From the NCBI GenBank assembly GCA_039720395.1, contig CM077832.1, forward strand, positions 18,199,850 through 18,263,849: a DNA stretch of 64,000 nt, given 5' to 3'. A model generated the notes under the pieces. The model was not told the DNA's origin. It was given only the letters and a program-made list of their open reading frames with translations, and ran no database searches. Shown one piece after another: positions 57,853 to 64,000 of this stretch (within the stretch, counting starts at the first letter, position 1; each line of letters starts with the position of its first letter). Source of the stretch: Liquidambar formosana (lineage: Eukaryota; Streptophyta; Magnoliopsida; Saxifragales; Altingiaceae). A program made the position numbers and the translations under genes.

Positions 57853-58416
57853 GTCTCTCTCTCTCTATCTCTCTCTCTCTCTTTGTGTATTTGTGTGTTT
57901 CTAATCGAGAGCATTAGGGATTTAAAAGCTTAGGGCACGAAGAATAAAAGGCCTTTTAGAACTAAGTTTTGGCTTTTGCAAAAACTCCCTTCAATGGTTT
58001 CTAATAACTACATTCACCCATTTTAAAACAATCTAAAATTTCATTTTTTGCTCTGCCGTCTCTCAAAAGTGTCCCCGCCGTGTCCTATAAGCGTCCCCTA
58101 GGTGTGTCCGATATTAATTAATTTTTTTATTTAATGGACGTATACGAGCTATGTCTAACACGTGTGAGATATAACTACAACACTCTTAGAGGAGTATCCG
58201 TGCTACATAGATTGCCAACTTGATTCAAAGTATTTTATATTGTGATTTTGAGTTTAAAAAAAAAATTAAAACAAAATATAATCCATAATAAATGATACCA
58301 ACTTGATCATTATTGAACTAATCTGGCTTAGTTTAGATGGGTAAAGGGGTTAAATACTTAATAAGGATGGTAAAGCAAAGGGGTTTGATGTAAATCTTTC
58401 TTTTACTAAGTAAAAA

Positions 58417-58457
<41 letters not shown>

Positions 58458-58799
58458 GCATGTTAGATAATTTACCCATCCAACTGTAAAAAATCAATAC
58501 AAAAGTACTAGAATTCCATTAACAAAATTTAATAGAAAAAAAAAATCAGCAAAATAGATCAAAACTTTTTTACTTCCATCTCTGTTTTGAATTTCACAGT
58601 GGTGGAGCCCTTCTTTAATGTGGTAATAATTTTTAATTAAATTAGTTGTCATTTATTAATAAATTAGTCATAATTGATATTGAACTGTCCTGTAGCTCAA
58701 TCTAAAATTCTCCCTAGCATGTACAAAATCCTCATAATTTGCTTTTAAGTTCTTTAATTATTTTTTTAGCCAAAAAAAAAAAAAAAAAACAAAGGGAAA
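57853..58799. other. AT-rich intergenic DNA with microsatellites
   Basis: (CT)n at about 57854-57882 and (TA)n at 58424-58446. No gene recognised. Confidence 0.6.
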
Positions 58800-59110
58800 A
58801 AGGAATGCTGTTGTGCGGAAACTTGCACGGGCTACCATAGAGCGTGAGAGTTCATCGGAGGAAGGCTTTTATTTCTTCTGACAAAAGACACCTTATCCCG
58901 AAGCCTCCGCAAAATGATGTATTTGGGAGTTTGAAGGCGGTAGTTGGTGGGGCCCATAAATGAGAGACTCCAGCACGGCTGCATTCCACCGAGTCGTGGA
59001 CACCCAGGATCCAACGACACGTGTCGGTAAACGCTATTCTCACGGACCAAACCGTCCTCCCCGTAGTCCTTTTCCGTACAATCAGAGGCCACTTCTACTT
59101 TCACCGGCTA
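58800..59110. other. GC-rich island of unknown nature
   Basis: About 300 bp stand out from AT-rich surroundings. A 90-codon minus-strand frame (59104-58832) crosses it, with no recognised family. It contains ACACGTGTCG (G-box-like) and GGGGCCCA (TCP-like) words, which would fit a promoter relic. Either reading is uncertain. Confidence 0.3.
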
Positions 59111-59185
59111 TTCGTATTTCGTAGTTTCACAATTATTTTTTTTTTTTAAAAAACACACGTCCAAATTCATTAATTCATTTTTTTT

Positions 59186-59535
59186 GGTAAATTGTAAAAA
59201 ACTCCCTAAAGCATGGGGTTAGTATATAACTTTCCTTATATTTTAATTTTATCAATGTGTTTCCATTATATTTTAATTTTTGTTAATGTGCCTCATCATT
59301 ACTCGTTGTTAATGAAATTTAATGAAAATTAGTCACATGGTTATGCAAGTGATACCATTAACGGACCCATGTTGTCTAAAATCATTGGAACCCTTATTGG
59401 CTTTATGGTCAGTTGAGTAACTCTCGACGATTAGTTTTGTCTTCCAACTGAATTAGGGGGTACATTGATAAAATTAAAATATAAGGAGAATTATCTGCTG
59501 ATCCCCATACTTCAGAGGGGTTTCTGCAATTTACC
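59186..59535. mobile_element. MITE, 350 bp, GGTAAATTG termini
   Basis: The ends GGTAAATTGTAAAAAACTCC and the complement of GGGGTTTCTGCAATTTACC are inverted. Farther in, TATATTTTAATTTTATCAAT is mirrored by ATTGATAAAATTAAAATATA. T-runs flank both sides. Confidence 0.75.
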
Positions 59536-59673
59536 TTTTTTTTTTAGAATTACAAATTGATCTGGCTATCACAAATAATTTACATATTATTAGAAGTTAA
59601 TAGTCATTCTTAGTATGTTAGTAGTCATCTACCATGAAGTTGGTAATAATATATTTTTACCTATGTGTACTAA

Positions 59674-59811
59674 TATAAAAAGCATTTGCAACTTTAGTTG
59701 AATGTTGACATAGCATGCCAAAAGCATACAAATACTTTCAACTATAAAAAGCATTTGCAACTTTAGTTGAATGTTGACACAGCATGCCAAAAGCGTACGA
59801 ATACTTTTGCA
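59674..59811 (+). repeat. Two tandem copies of a 69-bp unit
   Basis: TATAAAAAGCATTTGCAACT starts at 59674 (first base variant) and 59743. The copies differ at a few bases. No function is apparent. Confidence 0.8.
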
Positions 59812-59858
59812 TAGTTGAAAGTATTCATACACACCATGAGCCATTTTGCTATTGCTGC

Positions 59859-60249
59859 TGATATGGGATCTTAGTTTATTTTAGTTATTTTTAGGAGTTT
59901 TAATTATTTCTATGTTATTTAGTTGTCGCTTTAAAATTATTAGTTTCCTAGTTAGTTTTGACTTGTTCTAGTAAAACTAAGTTTTCTTTTTCTAGAGAAA
60001 CTAGGTTTTTCTATTTTATAGTTTTGTTCTCTATATAAAGGATTATAAGCCTTATGGCAAAGAGCTTAGCTTTTGATTAATTTGAGATTAGTAATATCGA
60101 GAAAGAGAGTTTCTCTTCTTCCTACTTTCGTGTTTTAGTGTGAGCATTAATCGTGATTGTTTATTATCTGGCATTGTTCTTACGACAATCAACGGATTGG
60201 TGGACACTTATTTATTATTTGGCAAGCTAGTCTCGACCATGTATTTTTC
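59859..60249 (+). mobile_element. Possible small solo LTR, about 390 bp
   Basis: It starts TGATATGGGATCTTAG and has CTCTATATAAAGG (TATA) followed by a purine-rich leader (AAAGAGAGTTTCTC), a layout like plant Copia LTRs. GCTGC flanks both sides (59854-59858 and 60250-60254). The right end reads TC, not CA, so the boundary is doubtful. Confidence 0.42.
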
Positions 60250-60286
60250 GCTGCATCAAATGTACAGGATGAGATACCTAAATGCT

Positions 60287-60642
60287 CTAGGAGCATTTCC
60301 AACCATTAGGTAAAATGTGATGCAAAGCTATTTTTTGCCTCATGTGTGGAAAGTATGTGCTCTAATGAGTGATGCATTTGGTGAGGCAAATAAAGTTTGA
60401 GGCAAATCTTGAGCTATATTTGACTAAAAAAATGGTTCACATGCAAATTGTCACATCATTCTCAAAAAAATGGTTAAAAGTGAAGAGGAAGGTGGGTGAG
60501 GGAAAAAATGGCTTACAAGCATTGGAGGGGTAGCTTTTTTCATGTAATGCATTTTCACTATAGCGATATATTTTTATATTGTAGAGTTGCAAAAAATGCA
60601 TATAGCTCACTTAAATGTCTCACATAGTTGGAGATGCTCTAA
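60287..60642. mobile_element. MITE with GAGCATYTCCAAC termini
   Basis: The left end GGAGCATTTCCAACCAT and right end ATAGTTGGAGATGCTCT are inverted repeats. This terminal motif is common in plant MITEs. No coding capacity. Confidence 0.65.
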
Positions 60643-63000
60643 TAAGTTTTTAAGATAAAAGAAAAAAAAAAGGGTTAAAGTAGTAATTTAAATAATGGAA
60701 GTGATTTCTTTTTATTATAATTACCCTCCTATTATCTCTCTCCTTAAGTAGTTTTTATCTTCAAGACTTCAAATTTTTATTTTTATTTTTATTTTCATCT
60801 CTTTTGTCAGTAAGGTCTTGATCAAGTTAGTACTTAATAATATAAGTTATATCAGCATCATGCATTGAAAGATGTACATTATACATTAACCCAATATATT
60901 TCCTAACCTGCTAATACACAAAGTACGACTTCTAATATGAGTGTTGATATAAATTATATCAATATGTGCTCACCTGATCACCTAATTATTATCGTTTGTC
61001 AATAACACTTTTTTGGGAGATTTTTGTTAGGATGGTGGTTTTTCCTTTTTTTTTTTATTTTTAACCATACGTGCTTGGGTATCTAGTTAATATGTACTTA
61101 TTTGCCCGTAGTTGTACCAATCTATAACTCCCCCCTCCCCTCGAAGAAATTGCACTTTTCAATTGTATGGCCTGTTTGGTTCTTCCATTGAAATGAATGG
61201 ATATGCTATAGTGAAAAAATTTGAAATTGCAAAAACCACGAAACTACACTTTCCTCAGTTGTCTTACCATCACTTTGAATACTAACTTTGCTACAAACTC
61301 ATTACCAAAAAAAGAAAAAGAAAAAGATAAAAAAAGCCAGTACTAGTTTGTAGACTGTAGTAAAAAGATCCTTCTTCAGTTTTAGTTTAGAAAACCACTC
61401 CTACGTGTAATTCTCCCTTCTTCATTTTTCCCTTTCTTTTTTTGGTACAATGAGTGGGTTAGAACTTAGAACCCTAACCTATTATGCTTTTTACCTTTTA
61501 CCCCATTCATCATCCTTTCAATTATAATTGAATGACAAAACATGACTTCATTAAATTGATAGTTTAATGGTAATTAATACTAATTAATTACATTTATCAT
61601 TAAATATTAAATAGAATTAGTGGATGCATCCTAGCTCTTTTTTCCTTTCTTCTCTCTCTCTCTCTCTCTCTTTTAACCTTGATTATTAAAATTTTGGCTA
61701 AACTAATTTTCTAAAAGATGGATTAGACCACCACCTACTACGTGTTAGTTAATGTCTGCGATAGTTAATGTATAAATCTAATTGTGATTGATCCCAAGAA
61801 AAAGTGAAAAGCTAGACCCACAACCATATGCTTCTTAAAATGTAAGTCTTATGAATCATTGATCCACTTTAATTGCTTTTTAAGATAGCTTCTTGTTAAT
61901 GCACCACATGAGTTAATAAAGTACCTGGAAAACTTTTTCACCATTAAATATTTTTTCCCCCAATTAGCTCCATATAATTAATGTCATAAAAGATTTTGGA
62001 ATATTGACTTTTCCATACAAAACTCTCAGTATCTAATTCATTCAACTCATTAGTCTATTTTCTAACTTCAAAAAAATGATGTATTAGTGGTTCCTAAGAT
62101 TTATGCATTAAGAAATGGAAGGTTTCGAATTTGATATCTCACTTTCTTTTGAAATCAACCATCGATGAAATTATTTTAGATGTTAACTTATATGTTGTGG
62201 ACAATGGTCTAATTTGTGTTTGGAACAGGCTCTTCCACTACGCTCCTACATAAAAATATAAAACTCACTTTCCAAGGAAGTTCTCCACTATTATCAACAA
62301 CAAAAGAGAGAGAGAGAGAGAGAGAGTAAAAAAAGAAAAAGAAAAAGAAAAAGAAAAAGAAAAAGAGCTTGGAAGTTCTCTACTAATGAACAGTTAACTA
62401 AGGTTGGGATAAATTACAAAGAAAAAAAAATGATGTTGTCTACGGAGAGGATGTAGTTGAAAAAAAAATACTCTCCCATCCTACAAAAATAGTTCTTTTT
62501 GAAAAAGCATGTAAATTAATAAAAGCAAAATTAATAAAAACAATTAATGCATTTATTTGTTATCCACTCAATTTTGTTTTTTTTCAAAAATACCTTTATC
62601 CATTGATTACATGTGTTGTTATGTTTAAAGTAATTCTTGGTATAATAAAAAGTAATATAAAATAATTAAAATAATTTATAATTTGACCTTTAAAATAACA
62701 AATATTTTGAGAAAACTTAAAAAAAAAAAAAAAAACAGAAGAAAAGAAAAAGGAAGAAAGTCTATTTTTACAGTACAGAATGTGTATAACAGGCGGAGCA
62801 GTTATCCGGTAATGTAATGGGTCAAGTTGGACTTCTGATTAGATTCCCTCTATGAGCAGATCAGTACCCACCTTTTTGAGCGCCCACTTCCGCCTTCCGC
62901 CTACTTTATTTTGCCAATAATAATTAATTATTGATTTATGTATATTTTAAAATTTTAAAATCGTAATACTCCATAATATATTTCAATTGTTTTACACTAT
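60643..63000. other. Intergenic DNA upstream of GS1
   Basis: AT-rich; contains (CT)n at about 61650-61669, (GA)n at 62305-62326 directly followed by an (AAAAAG)n run to 62366, and poly-A runs. No gene recognised. The last kilobase is presumably GS1 promoter. Confidence 0.6.
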
Positions 63001-63017
63001 CAACACAGAAACCGCAC

Positions 63018-63101
63018 TATAAAAGCAGCTCACCCTCCTCCGTTCACGTCTCTGCATATACTATCACATACACAGAGAAAGAGAGAGAGAGAGAGAGAGA
63101 G
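63018..63101 (+). promoter_or_regulatory. GS1 core promoter: TATA box and GA-rich 5' UTR
   Basis: TATAAAAG at 63018-63025 is 96 bp before the ATG, so transcription should start near 63050. A (GA)n tract at 63081-63101 lies in the 5' UTR, 20 bp before the ATG. It mirrors the CT tract close to the CAP-G ATG. Confidence 0.7.
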
Positions 63102-63120
63102 CTTCCCTCGTGTTTTGGAT

Positions 63121-63194
63121 ATGTCGCTGCTTTCAGATCTCGTCAATCTTGACCTCTCCGACACCACTGAGAAGATCATAGCAGAATACATATG
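63121..63194 (+). CDS. GLN1: Cytosolic glutamine synthetase (GS1), exon 1, gene continues past window
   Basis: The exon encodes [18 protein letters not shown] then IIAEYI and the first two bases of a Trp codon, followed by a GT donor at 63195. This N-terminus is diagnostic of plant cytosolic glutamine synthetase (GLN1 family), which joins ammonia to glutamate with ATP and acts in nitrogen assimilation and remobilisation. There is no plastid transit peptide, so it is GS1 rather than GS2. The rest of the protein, including all catalytic residues, lies to the right; 63195-64000 is intron. The first codon has good context and follows the TATA box by 96 bp. Which GLN1 paralogue it is cannot be told from one exon. 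Confidence 0.9.
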
Positions 63195-64000
63195 GTGACT
63201 CTCTTTCTCTCCCTCCCTCTCTGTTTGGCGTTTATTGTTAATACTTGGTCTTGTTGTTTGGATAAGTACGGTTTTCTCTATTATTTCGTTGATGGGTCAT
63301 GCTTTGTTTTTGCTATTCACTTATTCTTCATTATTGTTTTTGTTTGAATGGTCTCTGTTTTGTTTTGTTTTGTTTTTTCAAAAAATAAAAAATAAAAAAT
63401 AAAAAAATAAAATGTATACCTTGCGTTTGGTTGCTGAGAAGAGGGAGTAAAATGAAGGAAAGCATATGTTTGAATCTTACGGAGTGTTTATTTTCATTTT
63501 TTGGATTCCAAATCATGGAGAAGTTGGCCTCAATAAAGCAAAGTAGTTTTTATTAGGCACTGTGGAGTGGCGTTTTCGGTTTTCTCAAGTTCCCAATGGG
63601 GAAAAGTAATCAGATTCGAATTTTTTAATCTCGTATCTTTTCCCACCAATCAAACAGAGCATGGTGTGTTTGTTGATCCCATATTCTTGTTGCTTTGTAT
63701 GGAGTTTTGATCTCATCTATTACAGTGTTTACAGTCAATGGGTGTGCATTGCTTTTGCTTTCCCTTCCATGTGATTAACCAATGGGTTTATACGATGTAG
63801 TTTTTTGCGTTAATTTTTCTGATTTTCATTTCACTACCATTGGTTCACTTTCTGGTTGGAGTTTTATTGCTAAATGCTAATCCCTTGTCCTCCTTGTTAG
63901 TTAGATAGTGCTCTGTGCCTCTGTGTGTATGTTTTTTTTTTTTTTTTTTCAAGAGCTTTCTTGTGTATGGTTGTGCTATGTTCTTGTTTATCTTCATCAG
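63195..64000 (+). other. Intron 1 of GS1 (incomplete)
   Basis: It starts GTGACTCTCTTTC and is T-rich throughout, with an AAAAAT-type run at 63377-63412. No acceptor followed by GS sequence occurs before the window ends, so the intron exceeds 800 bp. Confidence 0.75.

Noticed and set aside
58832..59104. Minus-strand frame of 90 codons as a gene
   Set aside because: No recognised domain, no clear promoter or splice context; kept only as part of an unexplained GC-rich island.

Overview
The window is nuclear DNA of a eudicot plant. It is AT-rich and intron-bearing, with long LTR retrotransposons, foldback MITEs, microsatellites and two conserved plant genes. One is a 12-exon condensin subunit gene (CAP-G, minus strand, 26448-34650). 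The other is the first coding exon of a cytosolic glutamine synthetase gene (GS1/GLN1, plus strand, 63121-63194), which runs off the right edge. The species cannot be named from this sequence. The 100 N at 20245-20344 mark an assembly gap.

Left part (1-24072): a nest of large Ty3/Gypsy elements with features of the Tat lineage (dual RNase H, very long LTRs, extra antisense genes). Element 1 (minus strand, 1-16214) has its 5' LTR at 13201-16214, a primer-binding site matching plant tRNA-Arg, gag, protease, RT, RNase H, aRNH and integrase. Past the integrase it carries two plus-strand genes, antisense to the element: a seven-exon plant-mobile-domain (PMD) gene and an uninterrupted 428-codon PMD/DUF7745-like gene. 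Its 3' LTR lies beyond the left edge. Element 1 sits inside the antisense PMD pseudogene of an older plus-strand relative, element 2 (16215 to at least 20.8 kb). Element 2 keeps a satellite-like repeat field, a polypurine tract and the start of a 3' LTR. A solo LTR of element 1's family (21046-24067, target duplication GGTAC) follows.

Middle (24073-42954): CAP-G, one 395-bp foldback MITE, and long AT-rich intergenic DNA with two old local duplications and a small unidentified membrane-protein-like ORF.

Element 3 (42955-54683): a young, complete 11.7-kb Tat-like element on the minus strand. Its two 701-bp LTRs differ at only two bases by eye and are flanked by GGTAG. It holds gag-protease, an in-frame TAG, then RT/RNase H/integrase. 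On the opposite strand, between integrase and the 3' LTR, is an open four-exon gene for an 810-residue protein with a 'putative gypsy-type transposase' domain (PF04195-like).

Right part (54684-64000): MITEs, a degraded solo LTR related to element 3, a Copia-like solo LTR, a possible third small solo LTR, a SINE-like sequence, and the GS1 promoter and first exon.

The most interesting pattern is that the U3 promoter regions of at least four different LTR families here carry short clustered palindromic modules just upstream of the TATA box. In the two older Tat elements the same modules recur beside or inside the antisense genes. In element 1 the module stands immediately upstream of the TATA box of both antisense genes. 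LTR and antisense gene may therefore share a regulator, possibly the antisense product itself (inference).
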